This document shows, in pieces, positions 1-9,960 of a stretch of DNA of 64,000 nucleotides. Below the pieces are notes generated by a model. It worked only from the letters and a program-made list of their open reading frames with translations. It ran no database searches and was not told where the DNA came from. The position numbers were made by a program, and so were the translations under genes. The stretch's first letter is position 1. Each line of letters begins with the position of its first letter. Origin of the DNA: Gordius sp. MW1 (lineage: Eukaryota; Nematomorpha; Gordioida; Gordea; Gordiidae); contig OZ038529.1 in the NCBI GenBank assembly GCA_964036665.1, forward strand, positions 20,160,060 through 20,224,059, in the 5' to 3' direction.

Positions 1-1140
1 GTAGAGTGAGACATAATGTTGGGGTTTGACATATTTATTTAGTTCATATAGTTGAGCTTATTTTTTATCTTATAAAAAATAAAAAATTCTCAATTTATAG
101 CTGCATTATAATTATAACTTACGTTAATACGGTAATGTTCATCTTCATACTAAAAAATAGGAACGGATTTTAATAAACCAAAGGAAAACGAGCAGGAAAT
201 CTGAATTATAAAAGATCTATTTCATAGCCGGGTGTGTTTATTGTCATTTGGGAGGGTATTTTACCTGCAAAAAAAGATAAAAAGATATGTTCTAAAAAAC
301 GATTTTTATTGATTGCCAAAATATGTAGCAGATTTGTGCATAAGGGAAAAACTAAAGTGTTTTTAGAATAAATAGGGCTTCTTCAAACCTTCAAAAATTT
401 TTAAACTCTTTGATAAAAACACATTTTTCCCTATCCTTTAATCAAGTTCACAAAGTTTTATGTTATGTTATATTGGCAGGCCCAGTGGTTTTAGCACAAT
501 TTTATTATTGATAAAATAAAATATTCTAATCACATTTTTTTGTTGTATACAAATCTTGTAAGGATGACGATACTATTCGCCCAGACTCAATTATGATTCA
601 CTTAAATTTGTAGGAGTATTTTTAACCATCACACTAGAAAATTCCCTTACGCTTCAAATCCAAATTACCTGCAATTCCTAAGCAGGCAGTCCAAAACTAA
701 ACCAACTTGAACTCATAAATATATAAGTCAAGTGGCTTAAATCATATAATGCATATAATTACTCTTAATCGATCATGTGGAAATCATAGGAGATTAACAG
801 AACAAAACACTTTGTCATTAGTTATGGTTTTAATGCTGATGACCACAGCATTAGTTTAGGAACCTTGGAAACTTTTTTTAATATTCAAAAGTTTAAGAGT
901 GATATTCCATTATTAGCTGTAATCATATTTATATACTAAAACTAGCTGAGAAACTATTATTGATTGAAATAAGAATTAAGTGTTGTGACAATGATGGCCT
1001 ATAAAACGACCATGCACTAATCATTTATTTTTTTCATCCTTTATACTTTATTGAATTAACAAATATATTTTAAATTATATTTTTTGACAGCTATATATAC
1101 ATCAAATTATTGCAAATGATAAATAATTCAACATTAATCT
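1..1140. other. AT-rich intergenic DNA, no gene seen
   Basis: I see no convincing reading frame, RNA gene or terminal repeat here. The stretch lies downstream of the decayed Helitron helicase and may include the 3' part of that element, but I could not place a CTRR end or terminal hairpin. Confidence 0.5.
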
Positions 1141-1364
1141 CTAAGTGCGATGGAATATACAATATTTTTGGTTCGTCCGTCTTTCGCCAACACAAACAAC
1201 TGAATGGTTTACGAGAGAACATGCCACGTATAGGTATCCGTGGGAACAGCATGGTGTGCCCAAATCTAAGCCACAAATAGATATCGTTTAGCCTTGCGCC
1301 TTTTTGATTGTCATTACGAATGCAATCTAATTGGAAATTGAATGCGTATGAATTCAATCGGCAC

Positions 1365-2684
1365 CAGGGTTTCTTTCAGGGGGAAGCCCGGGGGGGGGGG
1401 GGGGGGGGGTATTACCCCCCGGGCAATTTCAAATACCCCCCCCCCCCGGAGAGTTTTGATTGAAGGAAGCATGAATTCAAGTTCCATCATGAAGTCAAAT
1501 TATATTACTGGGCTAAATGGAAATTCAATAAATTATTTTAATTTGTCAATAAAAAAAATATAACGAAATTAAATTTTTTTACAAACCAGGTGGAAATCAT
1601 TCAGACATCATTTTTTAACATCTGTGAACCCTAATACAATCTTGAAAGTTACAAATTATCTTTAATTAAAAATTATCAATAGGTAAATAAACATTAATAA
1701 ATGCTTTTAGAATTATTAAATCACTATCTTACTTATAAACTTAAAAAGAATAATTATTAATAATAGATTCTATTGTTTGTTTTTTATTGATATAATATGC
1801 TATTTTGAATTGACTGGTAAATATAAAAGTACTCTTTTACACTACTTTAGTAAAAAGGATAAGCCTAATAAAAAAGATGTTAAATATGATTTAATTTGGA
1901 ATAATTTTAATTATGTATGGGTATTTGTGTTTATATAAAATAAGACATGAATATGTTTGTTTGCAATAGGTAGAGATGGGACTGAATTAAAAAAACATCT
2001 TGTTTTATCCCTTACTCTGGGAAATTATGGTAATTATTTTTAAGCATTAGATATTTTAAATATATATAAGTTAAAGGCAGATATTATTCTGCTTCCAGCA
2101 GTGAAATTCACATGAACTCTTAAAGAGGCAAGAAAGATTTTGGTTTTAATATAGAAGTATTATATATATTTTCATGTTTTTGGTCAAGATGAAAATTGTA
2201 ATTCTGCTGGAGTGGGGAAAACTGTCTCTTCTTTTTCTTATGATAAAAATGCTGGTAATTAAAATTATGCAAGTTGTTTAATATTATTAATATATATTGA
2301 TAAATATGAGTGTATTAGCAGCTTTACTAATTGCTCAGTCTCTGAAAGTGAAAAACATGGGCAAAATTTAAAACTTAAACCATCACATAAATTTTCTTGG
2401 ACATCTAAATACAAATGGCTAATTTTGATAAAGCCTTAAGTGAGGCATTATGCTCTGTCTGTTCTCTTTACAACATACTTTCTTAAAAGAACACTTGCCC
2501 GTTAAAATATTACATGTATTTATTTAATGATTATGCGTGTATGTATCTATTTATATATCACTTATATCACCAATAAAATTCAGTTAATATTATACAAAAT
2601 GGTTTAGCAATTAAAAAAAATTTTACCCCCCCCCCCGGAAGTTGAAAATACCCCCCCCGAGCATTTTTTCTGAAAGAAACCCTG
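1365..2684. mobile_element. hAT-type element with 8-bp TSD ATCGGCAC, inserted in the Helitron helicase
   Basis: The ends are CAGGGTTTCTTTC and its inverted match GAAAGAAACCCTG. They are flanked by perfect direct repeats ATCGGCAC at 1357-1364 and 2685-2692. An 8-bp duplication and CAG...CTG ends are typical of hAT transposons. Subterminal ATACCCCCCCCGG-type repeats sit at both ends, including a run of about 20 G near 1390-1409. The interior is AT-rich with one transposase relic (2385-2480). Removing the element and one TSD copy rejoins the helicase frame, which supports the boundaries. Confidence 0.9.
2385..2480 (+). pseudogene. Relic of a TTF-type zinc finger from a hAT transposase
   Basis: The plus strand reads HKFSWTSKYKWL and then, after a one-base deletion, FDKALSEALCSVC. 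This fits the W...WL...C..C start of the TTF zinc finger in hAT/ZMYM-type transposases. Only this fragment is recognisable. It sits inside the 1365-2684 element, as expected for a decayed autonomous copy. Confidence 0.45.
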
Positions 2685-2723
2685 ATCGGCACATCTGTGG
2701 AAATCATAGCGATTCGTTGCAAA

Positions 2724-2998
2724 AATAGATTATCTATTCGAAATTCAAACTTGATCCGAGAAAGAAATTTAAATTAAAGTGAAGTACACAAACTTGACGT
2801 GTAATTTGAATATTTAATTAAAATTTTTTTAATTTATTAAAAGTAACTGTAACTTTAGTTACACAGTTACGGAAATAATGTAACTAACTACAGTTACAGT
2901 TACCCTAAAGTAAAAGTAACTGGTTACAGTTACTTTACTGAAGAAAAGGAACTAGTACCAGGAACTAGTTATATGTAACTAGTTACTTAACAGCTCTG
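2724..2998. mobile_element. Short hAT-like element with GTAACT subterminal repeats
   Basis: The right end is GTAACTAGTTACTTAACAGC followed by TCTG, preceded by many GTAACT/AGTTAC repeats. Near-identical 8-mers flank it: GTTGCAAA at 2716-2723 and GTTGCAAC at 2999-3006, 7 of 8 matching. It splits the Helitron helicase a second time. The same sequence forms the right part of the larger relic at 31230-33450. The left end here lacks the expected inverted terminus, so it is a deletion derivative. Confidence 0.65.
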
Positions 2999-4111
2999 GT
3001 TGCAACAATACATATTCCCCTCGGAACTTGCCTTCAAGATGCTGACTTAGATAACGTTTTTCATTAATTTCTTAATAACTACCGTGCCATTGCACAACTC
3101 AGGTAGATTCAAATTACAAAGCAAAATTACCGGAGATTCAACCTTCACTTTGAAGTAATAATACGGTGGCATGCCTGGCAAATCCAATGAATTTAAAAAC
3201 TCAATTGGACAGCTTCGTTAACATACAAATTGTATCGACTTTTTTGTATGACAACAAGTCACCTGGCAACAACTGTTATATCCTGAAATTTAAACTATTG
3301 ACGTCCACATTTTTTGCTGCAAATATTCTTTCTGCTAACGAATCAGGATTTTTGTATTGTGTGTATAGATCTGGAAATATGTGGTCCATGAGAGTATTTT
3401 GCGAATCGATGATTGTGCAGAAATTCGACGGTAATTTTATGCATCCATTATTTTCATGTAAAACAACTTTTTCATCACCATTATCTAACAGATGTTCTGA
3501 GAATGTTTCAGCCGATGGATCTTTAAGCATATTTTATGTGCATGTTTTCAGCTCTACTTTTTCAACATAACGCCACAGAGACGATGATTTTAAGCAAGCG
3601 TTGATCTCATCAGCGTACGTTGAACGTGGAATGACGGGAAGTGTTTATCACCTGAAAAGAATAACCAAATAGTTAGTTGTTGTTTTTTTTATATCCTTCA
3701 ATATCCTGTTCAATGCCTCAAGCGAATGTTTGTGTGCTATAGTACATTCATCACAGATGATTACTTTCTTTACACCGTTTGACTACTGTAGCCTTTTTTG
3801 GTTGCACACTGCGTGTGGGTTATTTTGAATATTCAGTGGCAGCCTAAACGCTGAATGAGCTGTTCTGCCTCCATCTAATAAAAATGGCTGCAATGCCAGA
3901 TGATGCAACGGCCAATGCGATGCAATTTTTGATCTTATCTCGGCAAGAAGTAGCGAAATGAGATAAGGTGCATTGAGATTAAAAAAAATGTTATTTATGA
4001 TATATTTTCATTATGTCTCCAAATGTTTTCATCTTTATTAGGAAGAAAATAATGCTTGCAGTGATAATTTTGTTAATAAAGTTAAAATAAAATGGTATTT
4101 ATGATTAATGG

Positions 4112-4266
4112 CATGGGCGCAGTCAGGTGAGAGCAGAAAGAGAAGGCTGCCCCCTAAAACCCCATTTTTTTAAATTATGGCTAAATTATTATCAAAATAT
4201 TATTTTGCCCCTTCCTAAATCATTTTTACCCCCCCCCCCCTCATTCCGATGCTGGCTAGGCCCATG
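4112..4266. mobile_element. MITE of the CATGGGCGTAGCC family
   Basis: The ends CATGGGCGCAGTCAGG and GGCTAGGCCCATG are inverted matches around G/C-tract subterminal sequence. Flanking 8-mers ATTAATGG and ATATTTGG match at 6 of 8 positions. The same family recurs many times in the Raf introns. Confidence 0.7.
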
Positions 4267-4319
4267 ATATTTGGTATTTCTATAAGAATACCTCAGCCCT
4301 TTTCATATAAGAAAGATTT

Positions 4320-4555
4320 ACATTGCCGCATTTGACAATAGCCATTTATGACGCCATGAAGTTGCGTATGATTGACATTTTCATAAGTGTCAAAAAAAAC
4401 TACTGGACCGATTTATCACTTAGGGGTTAAAAAAATAGATTACGCCTTACTCTCAGACCTACCATATATACAAAGAAATTCTCATAAGAATCGGTCAAGG
4501 TGTTTTGGAGTTCGATTACAAACACCGTGACATTGGAATTTTATATATTAGATAA
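4320..4555 (+). repeat. 3' tail of an RTE-like non-LTR retrotransposon (tentative)
   Basis: The string CATAAGAATCGGTCAAGGTG, the following GTTCGATTAC region and the end in TTTATATATTAGA resemble 3' UTRs of invertebrate RTE-type retroposons, which carry a decayed coding end. No reverse transcriptase is attached here. Confidence 0.35.
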
Positions 4556-4839
4556 ATAAATGACATAGCTGACAAAATGTATTTGAAAAGGAATATAAAA
4601 GTTTGCGCTAATATATAGTGCAAATTCAAGTTATTGCAATTAGTGCGACTGCTGGCCACAAATGAAAAAATTCCAATGTTTACATTAAATGGCAAAAAAC
4701 CATTTAGTCCCCTGTCTCCCCTAAGTTTAAAATAAATATATATACAAGAATAATTGCTGCGTTTATCATTGTCAACTCATAATAACTAATAGATGCCAAA
4801 AATTATTTTATTTTTTTTTATCAAGGGACTTATTCTGAC

Positions 4840-6121
4840 CAGAAACCAGATTGCCCGGCCCGGCCCGCTGCCCGACCCGGCCCGGCCCTGCCCGCTGCCC
4901 GACCCGGCCCGGCCGGGCCGGTGGGCCGGGCCGGGCCGGTCAACTGTTTTAAATTTTACCTTTCGGGCGGGCCCGGGCGGGCACGTTTTACTTTTCGGGC
5001 GGCCCGGGCGGGCACGCTTTGATAAGATTCGGGCATAAATAAATTATTGTAGGTCTAGGGTAGGGTGTGACTTTTTATATAAAATGGATTATTTTTGAAA
5101 ATTTCTAGCTAGATTGAATTGCCTTACACAGCTTCACCTTTAACACTTCAGAGGTCGGGTGGGGTTATAATGGTAATGACCCCAAGCCGTTTAAAAATGC
5201 TGTGCAAAATACATTCGTTTTCTATAATTATAGGCATAAAATTAAAACCACTTGATCAAATAGACAAATTAATATATTAACAAATTTTAACAAGTTTAAA
5301 TTATAAAATATCTAAGTTATAGCTATTAGTTTGGGGTAATTAATACCCCAAATACCATCCGTGTTAACATTTTTGACCCAACCTCTGAAGTGTTAACCAA
5401 ACCACACTTGTAATAATATGAAAGATGCATATTTTTATCCCTCCATGACCGTGGGCTCAACACAACACAATTTGATTGATTCGAAATGCTAATTAAAATT
5501 CTATTTTTTTAGTGTGCTTTATTAAGGGCCGGGCATTCTTCTGATCTCTGTCTGTACCCTTTATTTAACCCTTGTTGAGAGTATCGCATTTTTAATAAAT
5601 TTGTTGAATATTTACTTTACTATTACTTTTACGTCCTTTCCTTTTTTTATTGCTAACTAACGAACGCCTGTGCTGTGCATGTGCGTGCACGTGCAGTCTA
5701 GACAAACATCCAACTCTCTTAAAAACGTTTTCATATTCATTTTCAAAATTTAATCGCTTCGCTATTATTTTCTTTTTCACATTTACTTTACAGTATTTAA
5801 TCCATTCAATTTCAAGTAAGTCTCGTGGTATTTCAATTCAAAGTGTTCATTTGTGTGATATCCTGCATTTTTTTATTTTTTAACATGTTTAATAATAAAA
5901 AGTGTAATACTTTTACTTGCGCTTCGGGCCGGGCCGGGCGGGCATTTCGGGCAGCTCTTGCGCTTCGGGCCGGGCCGGGCGGGCATTTCGGAGAGTTCTT
6001 GCGCTTCGGGCCTGGCCGGGCGGACACTGAGAAGGGTTCGGGCGGGCCGGGCGGGCAATTTAATCATAAAATCAAACCGGGCCGGGTTCGGGCAAAAAAA
6101 TTTAAACAAATCTGACCTCTG
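4840..6121. mobile_element. Non-autonomous hAT with GGGCCG subterminal repeats, TSD ATTCTGAC
   Basis: The element starts CAGAAACCAGATT and ends AATCTGACCTCTG (inverted CAGAGGTCAGATT). It is flanked by identical ATTCTGAC at 4832-4839 and 6122-6129. Both subterminal regions (4852-5030 and 5925-6090) are dense arrays of GGGCCGGGC and CGGGCGGGC, a sharp GC island in AT-rich DNA. No transposase remains. A piggyBac-like MITE sits inside at 5144-5392. The open frames across the GC arrays are compositional. Confidence 0.9.
5144..5392. mobile_element. piggyBac-like MITE, TTAA target site
   Basis: The terminal inverted repeats CACTTCAGAGGTCGGGT and CACTTCAGAGGTTGGGT (inverted right end) are flanked by TTAA at 5140-5143 and 5393-5396. 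The element is 249 bp, lies within the GGGCC hAT and must postdate it. TTAA duplication is the hallmark of piggyBac-superfamily insertion. Confidence 0.85.
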
Positions 6122-6380
6122 ATTCTGACTATATTTAAAGTTTTGGCAATATAGTTTAAAAACAATCTTGAGGTAAATAAATTTTTGGCACGTTTAATAT
6201 AATCAAATGATTTATAACATTAATATAAAATTTTGGAACAAAAAGTGATTCTTAAAAACTCCCATTTTGACAATTTGGCAATATAAGCAAGAAACAGGTT
6301 GAAATTGTTTAAAACTTAATATGTCAACTTTCAATAGCGCCTTTATTAATTGCTATGCAATTTATGGGCTCGTTTTTTGT

Positions 6381-6446
6381 TGTCCGTCCGTCCGTCCGTC
6401 TGTCCGTCCGTCCGTCCGTCTGTCCGTCCGTCTGTCCGTCCGTCCA
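6381..6446. repeat. (GTCC)n microsatellite at the end of composite A
   Basis: This is a tandem GTCC/GTCT run just inside the palindromic end. Equivalent runs occur in other copies near 10745-10764, 22600-22680 (as GGAC), 25150-25165, 25490-25535, 34285-34310, 43256-43302 and 43593-43636. Confidence 0.9.
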
Positions 6447-6624
6447 TCCCTATCTATTTGCATTGGGTATATTAGGTTATCGATTTTTTAAATTAATTCA
6501 TGAGAAAGAGGTGCCCCACCCCTCATCTCTATCTCCCTCGCTGTGTTATTTTTTAAATTAATGCATAAGAGGTGCCCCACCCCTCATCTCTATCTCCCTC
6601 GGTGTGTTATATATAAGATTTGTT

Positions 6625-6957
6625 AAATTATCTATTATATAATAAACATAAATAAAAGTTGTTTACTTTTAATTGCTACTTTTAATTGCTATGCAATTTA
6701 ACTAATTATATAATAAACATAAATAAAGGTTGTTTACTTTTAATTGCTACTTTTAATTGCTATACAATTTAACTAGTTATATAATAAACATAAATAAAAG
6801 TTGTTTACTTTTAATTGCTATGCAATTTAACTAGTTTTTGTTATATAATAAACATAGATAAAAGTTGTTTACTTTTAATGCTATGCAATTTAACTAGTTA
6901 TATAATAAACATAAATAAAAGTTGTTTACTTTTTAATTGCTATGCAATTTAACTAGT
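6625..6957. repeat. Tandem array of about 60-bp units ending GCTATGCAATTTAACTAG
   Basis: There are at least five units, each with TTATATAATAAACATA, a GTTGTTTAC stretch and then ATTGCTATGCAATTTAAC. Each unit repeats the palindrome found at the element's outer end. Single units occur in copies B, D and H. Confidence 0.85.
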
Positions 6958-7018
6958 TTTGGGGTTAGAATCCCGGAGTTTTTTTGTCTCTTATGATTGT
7001 TCTTGTTACTATCATTGA

Positions 7019-7920
7019 TAATAAGAATTTTTGGCCGTCCGCTGGCTGCTGACCAATGAAAAAAATGACCATTGGCCAAAATGTGAATCGAAATTATTTT
7101 TTTCGTTTTTTTTGACTACTATGATTGTTCCTGTTTCTACCATTGCTATTATGACTTTTTGGCCGTCCGCTGGCTGCTGACCAATGTTATATAATAAACA
7201 TAAATAAAAGTTGTTTACTTTTAATTGCTATGCAATTTAACTAGTTTTTGGGTTAGAATCCCGGAGTTTTTTTTTGACTCTTATGATTGTTCTTGTTACT
7301 ATCATTGATAATAAGACTTTTTGGCCGTCCGCTGGCTGCTGACCAATGAAAAAAATGACCATTGGACAAAATGTGAATCCGAGTTTATTTTTTCGTTTTT
7401 TTTGACTATTATGATTGTTCCTGTTACTACCATTGCTATTATGACTTTTTGGCCGTCCGCTGGCTCCTGACCGATTGAAAAAATGACCATTGGCCAAAAT
7501 GTGAATCGAAATTATTTTTTTCGTTTTTTTTTGACTATTATGATTGTTCCTGTTCCTACCATTGCTATTATGACTTTTTGGCCGTCCGCTGGCTGCTGAC
7601 CAATGGAATAAAATGACCATTGGTCAAAATGTGATTCGAAAACTTTTTTTTCGTTTTTTTTGACTATTATGAATTTATATCCACTTTTACCGTGTCCTGG
7701 CTGCTGACCAATGGAAAAAAATGACCATTGGCCAAAATGTGATTCGAAAAAATTTTTTTCGTTTTTTTTACTCTTATGAATTTATATCCACTTTTACCGT
7801 GTGCTGGCTGCTGACCAATGGAAAAAAATGACCATTGGCCAAAGTGAGCATCAAAATTTTTTTTCCGTTTTTTTGGCTATCATTGACTTATAGAGTATCT
7901 GTTGGTACTGACCAATAGAG
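7019..7920. repeat. Core minisatellite, about 110-140 bp units with paired CCAAT boxes
   Basis: Roughly eight units share GGCCGTCCGCTGGCTGCTG, ACCAATGG, an A-run, TGACCATTGGCC and a CGTTTTTTTT tract. Each unit holds a CCAAT pentamer and an ATTGG pentamer about 20 bp apart. Open frames here repeat with the unit and are not genes. Related arrays lie at 11040-11870, 21060-22500, 23970-24780, 26110-26900, 38685-39185, 40905-41340, 42170-43230 and 44970-45320. Confidence 0.9.
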
Positions 7921-8372
7921 AAAAAGTGACCATTAGCCAAATTTTTGATTTTTTTAATTAAAAATTGTTCAAATTCAACAAAAAATTTCTCCCAACAATT
8001 CTGCAAATTCGTAACATTGTGTTGTTTTATAATATAATGTTTGTTCGACCCATAATCACTAAAGGCCATGAAAACTAATGTAATACGCAACTAGATGCAA
8101 ACACTAAATCTAACCCTAACCCTTGCCTATATTACATTTTGCCTTTATTACATTTTGCCTATAATGGAAAATTTGTATAAATAATTAATTAATCATTAGG
8201 CATTTAATACCCCCCTATAGGCATTCTCGCCCCTTTCCACCTTTCTCGCCCATAAATTGCATAGCAAATATGATACATTTATACGAAGTACAGATGAGTC
8301 GTCCCCCCTTCCCTTCCCCTCTTCCCTTCCCTTCTCCCCCTTCCCACGAGGGCCGAAGACCCGAATTTTTAT

Positions 8373-9195
8373 TCAACTTATTTTTGCAATTATTTTTAGT
8401 TTATGTCACGCACAAGGTAAGATTTTTAAGGACAAAGTTAAACCATGTATCAATTATAGATCCTTTTTAATGCTGATACTTTCTTTGTTTTCTGTTAAGT
8501 ATATGTCACGGTAGATTCTAGTGGACTTCTTTCTTTGCTAGTAAAATTATTTACTTAAATTTTCAATTTTCTTAATATAAGGAAGGAGGGAGACAGCTAG
8601 CCTTCTCTGCATCTCACCTATTTTATAGACTAAAAAATTTACTCAATTTTTATAAAAGCGTAAAACTAAATTAAAAATGCCTTAATATGCCTCAATATAT
8701 AATTTTGTATAAATTTTTCACACTACTTTTTTGGGGTTGTCCCTAAGAATTATAAATATTGTCCCTAAAAATTATGAATTTAAGAAATTTAACTTAGACC
8801 TATTTCTATACACTATATAAGTGCGAAATATTCATTGTACCTTAAAAAACCCTTTATACTTTACATTACTAGGTTTGCGTTTTATACCAGGACCAATAGG
8901 AAACCTACCTTGTGGGCCTTTCAAATGCAACCTCGATTGTCCATACGGGTTCGAATATCAAAATAAATGTCCAATTTGTATGTGTATACCGTGCCCCACT
9001 GATTTGTTTTGTCAGTTTGGCTATAAATTCAACGCTGACGGGGTAAATACTTGCAAATGCTGTTTAAATCCAAAATGTCCTCCAAAATGCTATATTAAAA
9101 GCGTAGGTTCAGATAAATGCATACGATGTTTGCCTTGTTCCTACTCGACTCTGTCGTTTACTAAATTTACTAAACCAATAGCCTTACCATTTTGA
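8373..9195 (+). CDS. Secreted antistasin-like cysteine-rich protein, two exons, 5' end uncertain
   Basis: Exon 2 (8873-9195) follows an AG acceptor and encodes about 107 residues with 16 cysteines. It includes CPYGFEYQNKCPICMC, the antistasin signature of leech and cnidarian serine-protease inhibitors, followed by two more cysteine-rich units. Exon 1 ends at 8416 before GTAAGA and reads FIQLIFAIIFSLCHAQ, a hydrophobic signal-peptide end that joins in phase (Q/G) to GLRFIPGPIG. No ATG lies in this frame: upstream coding is replaced by the hairpin end of composite element A, so the start may be lost or supplied elsewhere. A likely role is an extracellular protease inhibitor or toxin-like secreted peptide; family membership is clear, function is not. 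A TATATAAG near 8814 could offer an alternative promoter. Confidence 0.65.
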
Positions 9196-9271
9196 ACTAT
9201 ATTTTTTTGATCTTCATAATTTTTACTTTATATTATGTGTTATTCATTCCAAAAATTTCCATACGATTTTC

Positions 9272-9277
9272 AATAAA
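9272..9277 (+). promoter_or_regulatory. Candidate polyadenylation signal AATAAA
   Basis: A canonical AATAAA lies about 77 nt after the TGA stop of the antistasin-like gene. It is a plausible 3' end for that transcript. Confidence 0.5.
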
Positions 9278-9279
9278 TC

Positions 9280-9739
9280 ATTTCGATAATTGTTTTATGT
9301 TTTATAAAACCTGTTCTACTTATTAGGTTAACGGTTACCAATATATTGTATTCTCACAATTTATGATGATATTTTGTAAATATCTTACTTAAATAATATA
9401 AAATTTATCGAACATTTATTTATGGATTAAATTTTATGGTTCTTATGATCCAAACAGCCCTTATTCATTTTTATTTTTTGACTTTATAAATTATTATAGG
9501 TTAAGAGAAAGTATACTTACGCTGTCAAAAATCTTAACATAGTCCTTTAATTTAAGTTAAAATGCTTATTATTTAACTTCAGCTCAAGTATTGTATTAGT
9601 CAGTAAATAACTCGATTAGTTTTGAACTAGTTAAATTCAAATATTGTTCTAATTATTTTTTTTAGATAGTTGATATTACATTTATTACAATATACGAAAA
9701 ATTACATTCACGACTAAAAAAATATAAAAACGCATTATA
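9280..9739. other. AT-rich DNA, nothing recognised
   Basis: No repeat family, reading frame or RNA gene was recognised in this stretch. Confidence 0.5.
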
Positions 9740-9960
9740 ACTAAACGGATGGCATTGACCCGTGTATGAAAATCGTGTTGGATTTAACGATTTCCATTGT
9801 GATCTTGCCTGATAAAAAAGTACTATTTCAAATCTAATGAGACGTTCGAGATCGGTTTTCCATTGTTTCAGAAGAGCGAGAGCTTTGGCGGCTAAATTCC
9901 AATTGTGGTTGCCACAACGGCGGGAATGAATTTTGTGTCCGCGACTATCTAATTCTTTTA
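9740..9960 (-). pseudogene. Fragment of a retroelement C-terminal domain
   Basis: The minus strand ends with ...GGAAATCGTTAAATCCAACA... through GCCATCCGTTTAG. This closely matches the 3' end of the domain at 30300-30776 (GGAAATCGTTAGATCTAACA... to the same stop). Upstream codons are frame-disrupted, so only a decayed C-terminal piece remains. Confidence 0.6.

Larger units (their letters stand above)
1142..3955 (-). pseudogene. Decayed Helitron Rep/helicase (Pif1-like helicase part)
   Basis: Read on the minus strand, scattered blocks match the C-terminal Pif1-family SF1 helicase of Helitron rolling-circle transposons. From N to C they are an ALAVASSGIAA block and GRTAHSAFRLPLN (about 3.84-3.93 kb), a DEC-type motif II in CDECTIAH (about 3.75 kb), a LPSNFC...NPDSLAERI...AAKNVDVN block (3276-3530), LDLPGMPPYYFK with a LCNGT block (3.0-3.2 kb), DVPIEF at the hAT junction (about 1.36/2.69 kb), and MTIKKAQG followed by SHGYLYVACSR and NIVYPS (1.14-1.33 kb). 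Several stops and frameshifts and two hAT insertions (1365-2684 and 2724-2998) make it non-functional. Helitrons move by rolling-circle replication, with this helicase unwinding DNA. The Rep nuclease part was not seen. Motif recognition is from memory of the family. Confidence 0.8.
6345..8372 (-). mobile_element. Composite element copy A (Helentron/DINE-1-like architecture)
   Basis: From left: palindromic end TTAATTGCTATGCAATTTA with GGGCTCG, a (GTCC)n array, two copies of a module ending CTCATCTCTATCTCCCTCG, a short tandem array (6625-6957), a core minisatellite (7019-7920), a conserved unique block (7930-8250), an inverted CCCATAAATTGCATAGCA, a CCCTTCCC-rich tract and a terminal hairpin GGGCCGAAGACCC near 8355-8370. 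No protein is encoded. The strand is given so that the hairpin end is drawn in the same sense as in plus-strand copies C, D and F. The architecture recalls DINE-1/Helentron-derived elements, which carry a GTCY microsatellite and a 3' hairpin; this assignment is inference. Confidence 0.75.

Noticed and set aside
3166-3570. Plus-strand 134-aa frame
   Set aside because: It is the antisense of the Helitron helicase block at 3276-3530, which is the strand with recognisable motifs.
4793-5038. Pro/Arg/Gly-rich frames over the GC arrays, also at 5825-6115
   Set aside because: They come from GGGCC/GGGCG subterminal repeats of a hAT element.
6355-6561. Frame with RPSVRPSVCPSVCPSV
   Set aside because: It is a translation of the (GTCC)n microsatellite and flanking repeat, not a gene.
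6625-6957. Regularly spaced repeats that could suggest a CRISPR array
   Set aside because: Units are contiguous tandem repeats in eukaryotic DNA without unique spacers or cas genes.
7237-7620. Open frames across the minisatellite (ANGHFF, SGASGRPKSHNSN patterns), also at 11021, 24410, 38940, 42269 and 45017
   Set aside because: They repeat with the DNA unit, exist in several frames and lack any domain. They are by-products of the tandem repeat.
8108-8125. TAACCCTAACCC resembling telomere repeat
   Set aside because: Only two units, and part of the conserved composite block (also near 23787); not a telomere or interstitial telomeric array.
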